Shown here: piece after piece, positions 1-8,354 of the stretch
Layout: the number at the start of each line of letters is the position of its first letter
Numbering within the stretch: position 1 is the stretch's first letter
Assembly: GCA_011525915.1 (NCBI GenBank)
Contig: WYBM01000021.1
Span: 62,001 to 126,000 of the forward strand
Source of the DNA: Ardenticatenaceae bacterium
GTDB lineage: Bacteria > Chloroflexota > Anaerolineae > Promineifilales > Promineifilaceae
DNA: 64,000 nucleotides
Reading direction: 5' to 3'
Made by a program: the position numbers and the translations under genes
Notes under the pieces: model-generated
The model's database searches: none
What the model was told of the DNA's origin: nothing
The model's input: the letters and a program-made list of their open reading frames with translations, nothing else

Positions 1-23
1 GACTCCTTTCAAATGGTTAATTG

Positions 24-1346
24 TTAATGGCTCTGTATTTGGCTAGATGTGGCACGGTCGGCCAGTGTTTGACTGACGGCCGTGATGTCTTGAGAGATAG
101 TTTTACTGACTCTATAGTAGCAAAGAGCGGCTGGAATGACGACTAACTGAAACAAAGCCAGGGTGATGGCGTAATTGTCGGGGGCGTCGATCATCAAGCG
201 GGTCAGGAGCCAACTGGCTAGGGCCACGCTCAGGGCGCTGCCGCTGGCGCGGGTAAGGCGGCTGAGGCCGATGACGGTGCCCCGATGTTCTGGCAGGTTG
301 ACATCGGTCATCATGGCCGCCCAGTTAGGGGCATCGACCGCCTGGAAGACCAGGGCCAGCATGGCCACCAGAAAGGCCAAGAATATCCAGCCATTGGTGA
401 ACAGGTTCAGCAGCACCGCCCAGGCAACCTGCCCCAAATGGCCATCCGTGGGAATGTTTAGGCCGTGCAGGGGAATAAAGTAGAGCAGGATAAAAAAGGG
501 AATGGCGGTCAGCAAACCGCCCAGGGCCAGGAAGGGGCGGCCGCGTGGATTGCGCTGGTGCCAACGGTCGCCTACATGCCCACTGAGGACGGCCGTAAAG
601 GCCCCCAGACTGAACAAGGCCACAAACATATTGCCCACCACGGTGGCCATTTCCAGTCCATACCCTTGGGCCTGCACCCGGGCGATGGCCCAACGGGGAA
701 TCCATAACGTGGAGCCAAAGGCCAGGGCAAACGTAAAGCTCTGGGTCAGCAGCCAGCGGGTGGTAGGCTGGCGCAAGATCGGCAGTAAGTCGCCGCGGCG
801 AATGCGGTAGTCATAGGTATGGCCAGTGGCGAAGACGGCGGCCAGTTCTGGCTCTGCCTGGCCGCGCAGGGGTTCCGGCGTGAAAAGGTACAGGATGGCA
901 AAAAGAAAGCCCGTGCCAGCGATGAAAAAAAAGGGCCAGCGCCAATCGGCAGCGCCCACCGTGCCTGCCAGCAACGAGCCTAAGGCCGCCCCCACACCCT
1001 GAGAGATGCTCCACAAGCTCAGGGCCAGCCCTCGCCGCTGTGCCGGCACCATATCGCTGATGATGCTAAAGCCGATGGAGGCGATGCCGCCTACGCCCAC
1101 GGCCGTGAGCATTTGAAACAGCAAAAATTGGGTGTAGTTTTGCGAAAGCCCGGTGAGGATCATGGCGGTACCCCAAAGCAGGGTGCCATACAAGAGCAAG
1201 GGTTTGCGCTGCTGTTGGTCACCGCGGTACCCCCAGAGGATGGCGGCGACAGCGACTACAAACAGATAGACGGCCGTGACCAGCCCCAAGGCGGCTTCAT
1301 GGGCATTCAGGTCACGGGCGATGATGGCATAAAGGGGAGGAAGCAC
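24..1346 (-). CDS. MFS transporter, 5' end damaged or non-canonical
   Basis: Twelve-helix major facilitator superfamily permease. The glycine-rich signature RGDQQQRKP follows helix 2 and the protein ends in a long hydrophilic tail. Substrate unknown. The first usable start here is GTG at 1346, but it lies inside helix 1: the same frame continues upstream with a typical MFS helix (IFTFTVFIVLASLDNAAAG) to about 1415, where a TAG (1418-1416) closes it without any ATG, GTG or TTG. An ATG at 1434 is in another frame and would join by a one-base shift between about 1400 and 1418. The gene is therefore either frameshifted near its start, or disrupted by the small repeat at 1436-1484. The family call is secure; the N-terminus is not. 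Confidence 0.8.
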   Translation of the reverse strand: MLPPLYAIIARDLNAHEAALGLVTAVYLFVVAVAAILWGYRGDQQQRKPLLLYGTLLWGTAMILTGLSQNYTQFLLFQMLTAVGVGGIASIGFSIISDMVPAQRRGLALSLWSISQGVGAALGSLLAGTVGAADWRWPFFFIAGTGFLFAILYLFTPEPLRGQAEPELAAVFATGHTYDYRIRRGDLLPILRQPTTRWLLTQSFTFALAFGSTLWIPRWAIARVQAQGYGLEMATVVGNMFVALFSLGAFTAVLSGHVGDRWHQRNPRGRPFLALGGLLTAIPFFILLYFIPLHGLNIPTDGHLGQVAWAVLLNLFTNGWIFLAFLVAMLALVFQAVDAPNWAAMMTDVNLPEHRGTVIGLSRLTRASGSALSVALASWLLTRLMIDAPDNYAITLALFQLVVIPAALCYYRVSKTISQDITAVSQTLADRATSSQIQSH

Positions 1347-1435
1347 ACCAGCGGCTGCGTTGTCTAACGAGGCCAGAACAATGAAGACGGTGAAGGTAAA
1401 GATGGCGCGTATGATCTAATCCGTAATGGGTCATT

Positions 1436-1484
1436 GGTGATCCGCGGGTCGGACGCTCAGTCAGATGATGGTTTGCGGATCACC
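1436..1484. repeat. Intergenic inverted repeat between MFS and SH3 genes
   Basis: Perfect 10-base arms GGTGATCCGC (1436-1445) and GCGGATCACC (1475-1484) around a 29-base spacer. The adjoining TAATGGGTCATTGGTGATC stretch resembles the simple TGATC/TCAGT-rich repeats at 7379-7437 and 57443-57504. No T-run follows on either strand, so a terminator is unlikely. It touches the damaged start of the MFS gene. Confidence 0.5.
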
Positions 1485-1500
1485 GTCTATGGATGGTTGG

Positions 1501-2481
1501 TTAGCGGCGTTTGAAAATGAAGACGGCCGTACCGGCCGCCAACAGTAAACCAGCGCCTGCCAGTAAGAGCGTGGAAAAGTCAGGGCTATTGGCCGCCGGG
1601 GTATCATTACCAGGAGCTACGGCCGTGACCATTGAAGCTGGCAGAGGTAGGGCGGCCACACTGGTTGGCAGCGTGATGGGCGTAGCGGTATGCGTCGGTG
1701 TTACCGCTGAAATGTCTTTGACGTTGGTCTGAACGCCCTCTTCGGTGGCGCTGGCCGGGTAAGGGCTGGTTTCGTTTTCGCTGGTCAGCGGTACAGCAAC
1801 AATCGTTTCCCCGGAAGTGGTGTCTGTCTGGGTGGGAATTAGCGTGGGGGAAGGCGGCAGCGCTGTAGGGCATGACGGTGGGGGCGTAGGCTGCCAGGGG
1901 GCGCCAGGCGTCACCGTAACGCCGCCGCGCAGGGGGGCGGGGGCAATGGGGACCTTGGCGGTGTTGCCTTGCACCTCGATAACCTCATCGGCGACCCAAC
2001 CGGCCTGCCCATCATGCAACTGAATGCGCCACCAGGGGGCATTTGCCGCCCGGCCTACAATCGGCCGCACTTCATTAAAAATAAGCTGGCCTACCGTAGC
2101 ATAGTCGGTTCCTGGCCCTGAGCGAACGTTGGTCAGGCTGACGTAGTTGACAGCCAGAATGGTAGGTTGGTGGCTGCAAGGGACGGCCGTAGGCAGAAAG
2201 CCACCTACGGGGGTAGGCAACGATGTTTCTGGTGTGGCCGTGTTAGAAGGTGTGGTTTGTGTTGCTTGTGGCGGCGGCCCTCCCGGTGGGGAGGGTCCTC
2301 CCGGTGGGGAGGTTGGGGCGGAGGTGGGTGGTGGGGTGACTGGCCCTGGGGTAGGCGTGCGTGTAGGCACCGTCTGATTTAGCGTGGAGGCATGAGCTAC
2401 AGACGGCCCATAAACCCACGCTATTCTGCTCAAAAAAAGAAAAACAATGATTGCTAAACAAAGTGCCAATAATTGTCGCAC
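1501..2481 (-). CDS. Exported SH3-domain protein with C-terminal membrane anchor
   Basis: 326 residues. A signal peptide/TM covers residues 1-31, a Pro/Thr/Gly-rich linker 34-100, and one bacterial SH3 (SH3b) domain about 109-172 (NVRSGPGTDY, WWRIQL, GWVADEVIEV). A second low-complexity Ser/Thr/Pro stretch leads to a C-terminal helix ending in KRR (301-326). The start is a GTG at 2481 with AGGAG eight bases upstream. SH3b domains usually bind cell-wall or surface ligands, so a wall- or sheath-associated role is inferred. The DFSTLL-helix-KRR tail resembles those of the proteins at 10448 and 18846. A candidate promoter lies at 2593-2621. Confidence 0.75.
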   Translation of the reverse strand: MRQLLALCLAIIVFLFLSRIAWVYGPSVAHASTLNQTVPTRTPTPGPVTPPPTSAPTSPPGGPSPPGGPPPQATQTTPSNTATPETSLPTPVGGFLPTAVPCSHQPTILAVNYVSLTNVRSGPGTDYATVGQLIFNEVRPIVGRAANAPWWRIQLHDGQAGWVADEVIEVQGNTAKVPIAPAPLRGGVTVTPGAPWQPTPPPSCPTALPPSPTLIPTQTDTTSGETIVAVPLTSENETSPYPASATEEGVQTNVKDISAVTPTHTATPITLPTSVAALPLPASMVTAVAPGNDTPAANSPDFSTLLLAGAGLLLAAGTAVFIFKRR

Positions 2482-2592
2482 AGTACTTACTCCTGGCCGT
2501 AAGGCGCCCCTTGTTGTTGTGATGTTACCCGCAAATCAGGCCCTTGATGCTTGTTGTTTAAAAGATTCTATGACTGCTGGTCAACGCTGGCA

Positions 2593-2621
2593 AGTATAGC
2601 TCATCTACGTTGTGGACACAA
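2593..2621 (-). promoter_or_regulatory. Candidate sigma70 promoter of the SH3 gene
   Basis: On the minus strand: -35 TTGTGT (2621-2616), 17-base spacer, -10 TATACT (2598-2593). The -10 box matches consensus at five of six positions; the -35 box is weaker. It would give a leader of about 105 bases before the GTG at 2481. Most of the leader shows no clear structure. Confidence 0.35.
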
Positions 2622-2628
2622 TGCCTGT

Positions 2629-4659
2629 TCAACGACGATAATGAATAGTAAAGAGAGTGTCTTGGGCCACAGTCAGGTCAAAGGTAGCGGTATTGCCGTT
2701 CAGGCTGGCTTCTGGGCTGGTTTGCCGGACAGTGGCGCCGGTGGGCAGGTGAATGATGATATGCATGGTGTCCACCTGAGCCCCAGCCGGGTGGTTGATA
2801 AACAGCCGATAGACAGTATCTTGACCCTGTTGCTGGACCACTGTTTCTGGCAAGGTGTAGGCAAAGATGGCACTGACACTTTCTTGCTGGGGCACCAGGA
2901 GGTAATTGGCGAATGTCTGCCAGCCGGTGAATTCGTTTACTGTGTGGGCGGCGCTGTGCCAGCCCTGGCCGTGGTATTGGGTTTCTGCGGGAACGGTGTG
3001 GGTGCTGGAGGTGATCAGGTCGCTGCCGTCAGGAGCATAAACACGAACATAGTTCCAGAAACATTCATCGGCCAGTTCCAGGTATTGGGGCCCCTGAGAG
3101 TAATCCTCTATGGTATCTTGAAAGCAACCTGTTTCGCCTGGTTCAAAGGGTGCATTGTTGGTGTACTGTACGGTAAGGGTGGCCTGGGCACGGCCGTCGC
3201 CCGACATGACCACCTCATAATTTAGGGTGCGTTCCACAAACATATTCACCTTATTGTAACCCATGTTGGCGTCTACTACCGCGATCACATCCTGGTTGGT
3301 TGGGTTTTCCAGACGGCCGTCCCAATTTAAGGCATCAAATACGGCCGCCAACGCCGGATCACGCATATACACCTGAACGTGTTCAGCTTCGGCGGCAGTG
3401 TGCAGGGTTTTGATCAATGTTAAGGGATCGATATCTCCCAGGCCAGACTCGATTTTGGTCTGGATAGCGTCACCCAACGTGCCTAAAAAGGATTTTCGTT
3501 GGGCGTACCATTCGCGTATCACCTGTTCGTCTGATTTAGACCAGGCTTCTTGAAAATAGGTGATGACATTGTCTTGGTGAATGATCTGGTTTGTTTCAGC
3601 AATGGTGACCGGGCCGATGGCAGCCAGCAGGTATTGGACAAAACGCTGGTCAATGGCAATAGCCCCTTCTGGCTCTGGTACGTCCTGGCCATAGCTGTAC
3701 AGGCGAATAGCCGCCTCGGCAGAGGTGGGGTAGTCAGGCCAGAAATTGGTGTCACGGTAAAGAAACAGCTCCAGACCCATGAAGTCATAAAGCGGCTGAG
3801 GTGGGAAGTCATAGGGTTTTGTGTCCCAGCTGTCGATCACGTTGCTGTCCTGGAAATCGAGAGAGACGATACGGCCGTCGGCCACCTGTAACAATCCCGC
3901 GCCGGTGATAAAGCCACCCGTTGGCCGGACTTCATCTTCATTTTGGGCAATGATAAGATAGGTGTGCGGTTCATTAATACCCATCAATTCTGGCAGTACC
4001 AGGGCCACTTGCAAGCCATCTTGGGCCAGCGGCAGCAGCGGGTCTGCCCGTTCCAACAACATACGTACGCGCCAGGGAAACGCTGACGTATCGCCCAAGG
4101 CCTGCCGCGCCGAGACCAGCCGCGTCAACGAGTGGTTGGCCTGTTCTAAATTTGGTTTGGCGTCGGCCAATAGGTGAACCAGTGCCGCCATTTGCCCGCC
4201 TTCAACGTCTTTGTTTTGCAGCAAGGTCAACGCGGGCTTAAGGCCCTGCACCAAATGCACGGCCGTTTCTGTACCGGCGTCAGCCATCTCCATCAATTCT
4301 GACGCGGCGGGCATCAGTGGGCCAACTTTAGGCAGCCAGCCCAGGTAGGGGGCCAGGGGCAAAAAGATGGCTGTTTCCCGTTTTAATGTCAATACGTCTT
4401 GGCGTATCTCCGTCACCATGACCTCTACGTCAGCGGCATTCATTTGGGTCAGGTCGCCTGCCAACAGCGTTTCCACCTGGGATTGTTGGGCCTGTAAAGA
4501 GCGCACGGCCGTGTTGATACGGTACGCTTTTACCCCCAGCCAGGCCAGCATTAGGAGCAGCGCCCCCAAAAAAAGCAGTATGGCCGGTTTGCGTCTTAAG
4601 CGTGTGAGCGCTGGCCCGGCAGCGGGCACAACACTTTCTGTGTTAGAACTGGGCATCAT
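2629..4659 (-). CDS. DUF4012 family membrane-anchored protein
   Basis: 676 residues with one N-terminal TM helix (about 27-46) and a large extracytoplasmic part. The diagnostic DUF4012 stretch is NEDEVRPTGGF (240-250) followed by a Gly-rich strand. DUF4012 proteins are common in Chloroflexota and Actinobacteria, often beside polysaccharide genes; their function is unknown and some resemble LytR-type proteins. It follows the GT2 gene at 4786 by 126 bases but has its own well-formed promoter (4761-4789), so it can be expressed separately. The start ATG is at 4659, with another ATG at 4656. Confidence 0.85.
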   Translation of the reverse strand: MMPSSNTESVVPAAGPALTRLRRKPAILLFLGALLLMLAWLGVKAYRINTAVRSLQAQQSQVETLLAGDLTQMNAADVEVMVTEIRQDVLTLKRETAIFLPLAPYLGWLPKVGPLMPAASELMEMADAGTETAVHLVQGLKPALTLLQNKDVEGGQMAALVHLLADAKPNLEQANHSLTRLVSARQALGDTSAFPWRVRMLLERADPLLPLAQDGLQVALVLPELMGINEPHTYLIIAQNEDEVRPTGGFITGAGLLQVADGRIVSLDFQDSNVIDSWDTKPYDFPPQPLYDFMGLELFLYRDTNFWPDYPTSAEAAIRLYSYGQDVPEPEGAIAIDQRFVQYLLAAIGPVTIAETNQIIHQDNVITYFQEAWSKSDEQVIREWYAQRKSFLGTLGDAIQTKIESGLGDIDPLTLIKTLHTAAEAEHVQVYMRDPALAAVFDALNWDGRLENPTNQDVIAVVDANMGYNKVNMFVERTLNYEVVMSGDGRAQATLTVQYTNNAPFEPGETGCFQDTIEDYSQGPQYLELADECFWNYVRVYAPDGSDLITSSTHTVPAETQYHGQGWHSAAHTVNEFTGWQTFANYLLVPQQESVSAIFAYTLPETVVQQQGQDTVYRLFINHPAGAQVDTMHIIIHLPTGATVRQTSPEASLNGNTATFDLTVAQDTLFTIHYRR

Positions 4660-4760
4660 TCAAAGATATGAAACTCCCAACCACGATAAATTTTGCCTGA
4701 TGGCGGTGATAGATGGCGAGGCAAGGACACATTATTCATGGCTGTCAGGCTTGTTACGGA

Positions 4761-4789
4761 ATTATAGGAGAGAGTGGTAAACTCTTCAA
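4761..4789 (-). promoter_or_regulatory. Sigma70-type promoter of the DUF4012 gene
   Basis: On the minus strand: -35 TTGAAG (4789-4784), exactly 17 bases, -10 TATAAT (4766-4761, perfect). The -35 box overlaps the stop codon of the upstream GT2 gene. The transcript would start near 4754, leaving a leader of about 95 bases. Confidence 0.55.
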
Positions 4790-5805
4790 GGTCGGCGTCT
4801 GCCGGAGTATGTGCCCCAGGCAAAACCGAACCCCAGTGCCAGCGCCCGCACCAACAGCAAAAAGGGGGCGGCCAGGGCTACTGCCCGGTCTTTGGGCCAG
4901 GCCTTATGGCAAAAAGGTAGGGTCGTGAGCAAGAACAAGGTCACAATGGTCCCCAACAGTAAACGCAGCGGCCACAGGAAAACAGCGCCACCGGCGGCCG
5001 CCAGCAGCAGGGCCGCCAGCGCCATCTGGACTTTGAGTATCTGTGGGGTGTGTGAATCTTTTATCATCCGGTCCGGGTAGCGACCGATAAAACGTGCCTT
5101 CCAACAGCCAATCCAAAATTTTTTGCGGGCGTAGGCGGCCAGGCTGTGGCTGTGCCGATGATAGACAACGGCCGTGGGCTGAAACACCATCACCTGCCCC
5201 TGCGCCGCCAGCCGGAAGGAAAGCTCCTGGTCTTCTACGTAAAAAATGCCTTCGTCAAAGCCGTTATTGTCCAGCAAAACCTGCCGACGGTAAGCACAGG
5301 CATAGGTGTCTACAAAGTCAATCTGCGGCTGCCCGGCCATAAGGTCATATTTGTCTTCGTACTCAATCTGCACAAAACGAGCCACCAGTTGGCGCTGGTG
5401 GGTGGCGTAAATGCCTTTGACGCCGCTGATAGCAGGATGATGGCGCAGCGGCCGTGTCACTTCCTCTAGCCAATCTGGCCGGGGGGCACAATCGGCATCT
5501 GTAAAACAGACCATGTCCCCCTGTGCGGCCCGGATGCCCCGGTTGCGGGCTGCGGCCGCCCCCTGGTTATGGGGGCCGCGGATGACTGCAACACCGGCTG
5601 CCTCTGCATACACGGCCGTGTCATCTGTGGAGCCGTCATCGACCACAATCACCTCATACGCCTCCTGGGGCATTGTCTGGTGCTGCAGGGCTGCCAGGCA
5701 TTCGCCGATGGTCCTGGCGGCATTGTAAGCGGGTACAACCACTGATATGGTAGGCTGCGGGCGGCGTTGACCAGGGCTGGTGTGCTCTATAGACTGGGGG
5801 ATCAT
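4786..5805 (-). CDS. Family 2 glycosyltransferase with C-terminal membrane helices
   Basis: 339 residues. The GT-A fold starts at residue 19 (TISVVVPAYNAA), with VVDDGST near 55-60 and the metal-binding TDADC at 102-106. Hydrophobic helices occupy roughly 267-335. This type transfers an activated sugar to a lipid or polysaccharide acceptor at the inner face of the membrane. The ATG at 5805 was chosen because it lies four bases after the stop of the upstream gene; the frame is open further upstream but that part overlaps the neighbour. It is the last gene of the tight operon that begins near 17425. Donor and acceptor cannot be read from the sequence. Confidence 0.85.
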   Translation of the reverse strand: MIPQSIEHTSPGQRRPQPTISVVVPAYNAARTIGECLAALQHQTMPQEAYEVIVVDDGSTDDTAVYAEAAGVAVIRGPHNQGAAAARNRGIRAAQGDMVCFTDADCAPRPDWLEEVTRPLRHHPAISGVKGIYATHQRQLVARFVQIEYEDKYDLMAGQPQIDFVDTYACAYRRQVLLDNNGFDEGIFYVEDQELSFRLAAQGQVMVFQPTAVVYHRHSHSLAAYARKKFWIGCWKARFIGRYPDRMIKDSHTPQILKVQMALAALLLAAAGGAVFLWPLRLLLGTIVTLFLLTTLPFCHKAWPKDRAVALAAPFLLLVRALALGFGFAWGTYSGRRRP

Positions 5806-5809
5806 CTGG

Positions 5810-6844
5810 TTAATCCTGTCTTTGCAGCCATTCCTGGCGGATGGGGGTTTTGGTGCGGTAGGCGGCCAGGCTGCCCAAGACAATGAGCGGGCCGACGACC
5901 ACCAGATGGTAGGTAATGGTATAACTGGCGATGACCGGGCCATCGGTAAAACCGAATTGCAGCAGCAGGAAGGCTACCACGCCATCAAAAATCCCAATTT
6001 TACCCGGCGTGGTGGGGGGTATCAGGGCCAGCAGTGTGGCGACGTGAATGATGACGGCTTCCACCCAGCCCAGGGGGATGTGAAAGGCGCGCAACAGCAG
6101 CACCGGCGTCAACACGGCAGCAGCAGCAATAAACGCAGACAGGCCAACCAGCAGGGCCGCCAGCCGCCGGTCACGTAGGGCGGCCAACCCGTCTAACCCG
6201 GAAACTGTCCAGCGCGTCAGGCGGCGCCCTAAGGCTTCTGGTAAGCGGCTGAATAGCGCTTGCAGAAGGCGGGTTACCAAAGCGGTTTGGGCGGCAATGA
6301 GGTACAACCCCAGCAGAATGCCCACGGCCGCGGCGCTTACCACCAGCGTGGTATGGGTTTGGTTCAGGGCATCTGGCAGGGCTACGGCCGTGACTATAAG
6401 CGCTACCGTTAGCCCTACCATGATCAAATCCAGCACCTTTTCTAACATCAGCGTACTTAACGATTGTACCTTGCTGATGCCTGTTTGCCTGTCTAGAGCG
6501 ACGATCCGGGCCAGTTCGCCCAGCCGTAAAAAGGGGATGAGTGTGTTAAGATAAGCGCCCAGCAGCAAGGCCCAGAACGCGGCCGCAAAGAATGGCTGCT
6601 GCCTGGCAGGGTCCCTGGCTGGAAACATAAGCTGCCAGCGCCATGCTTTTAACAATAAAACCAGAACAACAACCGCCAGACTGAGGAGAACATAGCCCCA
6701 ACTGGCAGCCGCCAGCGCCTGGGCGATCTCTGCCAGGCTGACCTGGCTCACCAGGTACCACCCCCCGGCAGCCAGCAGCACGGCCGTTAACCCCAAACTG
6801 AGCCACGTCCACAAATGGTCTGACCACTTTCTTAAATCAGGCAT
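5810..6844 (-). CDS. UPF0104 / LPG-synthase-TM-like flippase-family membrane protein
   Basis: About 344 residues with seven or eight TM helices. It matches the lysylphosphatidylglycerol synthase TM family (UPF0104), with the conserved RLGELARIV motif in the early helices and the late GKIGIFDG segment. Family members include MprF flippase domains and proteins tied to glycolipid export. Here it sits between a DUF2723 protein and a GT2 enzyme, so lipid or glycolipid translocation is inferred. The ATG at 6844 is two bases after the upstream stop, with GGAAAAG as ribosome site; an ATG at 6862 is the alternative. Confidence 0.75.
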   Translation of the reverse strand: MPDLRKWSDHLWTWLSLGLTAVLLAAGGWYLVSQVSLAEIAQALAAASWGYVLLSLAVVVLVLLLKAWRWQLMFPARDPARQQPFFAAAFWALLLGAYLNTLIPFLRLGELARIVALDRQTGISKVQSLSTLMLEKVLDLIMVGLTVALIVTAVALPDALNQTHTTLVVSAAAVGILLGLYLIAAQTALVTRLLQALFSRLPEALGRRLTRWTVSGLDGLAALRDRRLAALLVGLSAFIAAAAVLTPVLLLRAFHIPLGWVEAVIIHVATLLALIPPTTPGKIGIFDGVVAFLLLQFGFTDGPVIASYTITYHLVVVGPLIVLGSLAAYRTKTPIRQEWLQRQD

Positions 6845-6846
6845 GA

Positions 6847-8322
6847 TTACTTTTCCAGACATGAATTTCCCACTGGTTGGTCTGTGGCCGGCATGATGTG
6901 TACGTGGCATAACGGCCGTGTCTGTGCATTACGCGTGTAAAAAGCTGTCAGATCATCTTCACCGGGCACCCACAGATCGGCATGTTGTGACCGCAGCCGG
7001 TCACGGTACCAGTCGAAGGCAAATAAATGGGTATCTACGATGATAAGGTCCGGCCGATGGCTTTCTACGTGGTGAAAGTACCACAATGTAAAGGTTGTGG
7101 CTTCATCAGATGACAACAGCAAGGCGTCAGCCGGTGTGTGCACCAGAAGTTGGGTGGCCAACGGCCGTATCAGAACAGCCGACCGCAAGTTTTGCGGCTG
7201 GAAGTTTAACAGCAGCAAAAGCAAAGGCAAGCCCAAAGACCATGCTCCCCCGTAGCGCAGCCCCACGCCTAACAGCATAGCACATAAGAGCAGCGCGGGT
7301 AAGGTGAAAACAAGCGCATCTGGTGTGTTGTAGGCCAGGGCGTAGATAATATAGAGAACGGCCGTGGTTAGCACAGTGGTCAGCAGCCAGTAATCAGTAT
7401 ACGGTGAGCGGTCAACTGAATAGTGGCTGCTGCTGACTGATGGTTCTCTGCTCTTCACGAGCCTTACTGCACCTACACCGATCATCACAAAACCCACCCA
7501 TAAAAATTGGGCCGGCAGCACCATTGCCCATTCATGTAGGCGTGCCAGCAGTGGCCGCCAGGGAACGGCGAATAGGTTGGCATGGTACAATTGGCCGCTG
7601 ACCAGCCACCACCAACCGCGCCAGGTAACCGGGTGCCCCCATACAACTGGGCTGCCGCTGTTTGCCAGCAGGGGGATGAGCAGAAATGGCGTCAGGCCAA
7701 CCACAAAACCGGCACTCAGGTGCAGCCAACAGCGCCGGCCTGTGAGTATAACCACCAGAGGCAGCATGAGCAGGGCGGTCAGATGGGTGGTGACACTAAG
7801 GCCCAGCAAGAGGCCCACCAACCACGACGGCCGTGCCGTGAACAGCGCCCATAAAAAAATTGCCAGGCACAGCAGGTTCAGCCCGTACACTTCGCTAATA
7901 AGCGCCTGTCCCCATACCAGCGGTGCAAATGCCAGGGTCAACCCGGCGGCAATAGCCGGCATTAAATTTTCTGTGAAAAGGCCATGAGCTGTCGTTTGTG
8001 GTTTGGTGGACATGGCCTGGTTTACGGCCGTAACCAGGCCTGCGGCCAGGGCCACACTCATCGCCGAAAGCAGATTCAGCCGGAAAGCCACCGGGCCTAC
8101 TGGCAGCCAGCTAAATACCTTGCCCAACAACACATAGGTAGGATACCCTGGCGGGTGAGGTACGCCCAGGGTGACGGCCGTGGTGATCAATTCACCGCCA
8201 TCACGGCCGAAGTTGGCCCATGTCAGGTCAGGGGCAAGCGTCAACCAATAGACGGTCAGTGAAATGCCACTGGTTACAAGAGGGGGGACCAGGCGATGAT
8301 GTCTCATGGGTTTAGAGTGCAA
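6847..8322 (-). CDS. DUF2723 polytopic membrane protein (GT-C-like)
   Basis: 491 residues with about ten TM helices. The N-terminal PHPPGYPTYVLLGKVF motif and the early aspartates (APDLTWANFGRDGGEL) define DUF2723, which is related to protein O-mannosyltransferases. It probably uses a lipid-linked sugar on the outer membrane face, possibly to glycosylate exported proteins of this operon. It lacks the longer C-terminal repeat region of some relatives. A serine/tyrosine-rich stretch (SREPSVSSSHYSVDRSPYTD) is encoded by an inverted repeat at 7379-7437 and looks like an insertion in a loop. Confidence 0.75.
   Translation of the reverse strand: MHSKPMRHHRLVPPLVTSGISLTVYWLTLAPDLTWANFGRDGGELITTAVTLGVPHPPGYPTYVLLGKVFSWLPVGPVAFRLNLLSAMSVALAAGLVTAVNQAMSTKPQTTAHGLFTENLMPAIAAGLTLAFAPLVWGQALISEVYGLNLLCLAIFLWALFTARPSWLVGLLLGLSVTTHLTALLMLPLVVILTGRRCWLHLSAGFVVGLTPFLLIPLLANSGSPVVWGHPVTWRGWWWLVSGQLYHANLFAVPWRPLLARLHEWAMVLPAQFLWVGFVMIGVGAVRLVKSREPSVSSSHYSVDRSPYTDYWLLTTVLTTAVLYIIYALAYNTPDALVFTLPALLLCAMLLGVGLRYGGAWSLGLPLLLLLLNFQPQNLRSAVLIRPLATQLLVHTPADALLLSSDEATTFTLWYFHHVESHRPDLIIVDTHLFAFDWYRDRLRSQHADLWVPGEDDLTAFYTRNAQTRPLCHVHIMPATDQPVGNSCLEK
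7379..7437. repeat. TCAGT-rich imperfect inverted repeat inside the DUF2723 gene
   Basis: The left arm GTCAGCAGCCAGTAATCAGT (7379-7398) pairs with the right arm 7415-7437 with one 3-base insertion and two mismatches, around a 16-base loop. It stays in frame and encodes a polar, low-complexity loop in an otherwise hydrophobic protein. The vocabulary (TCAGT/ACTGA) is shared with the intergenic repeat at 57443-57504, which suggests a dispersed mini-repeat that also lands in genes. Confidence 0.45.
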
Positions 8323-8354
8323 ACGGCTCGGTTGTGTCCACCGGTAAAAGCGTC

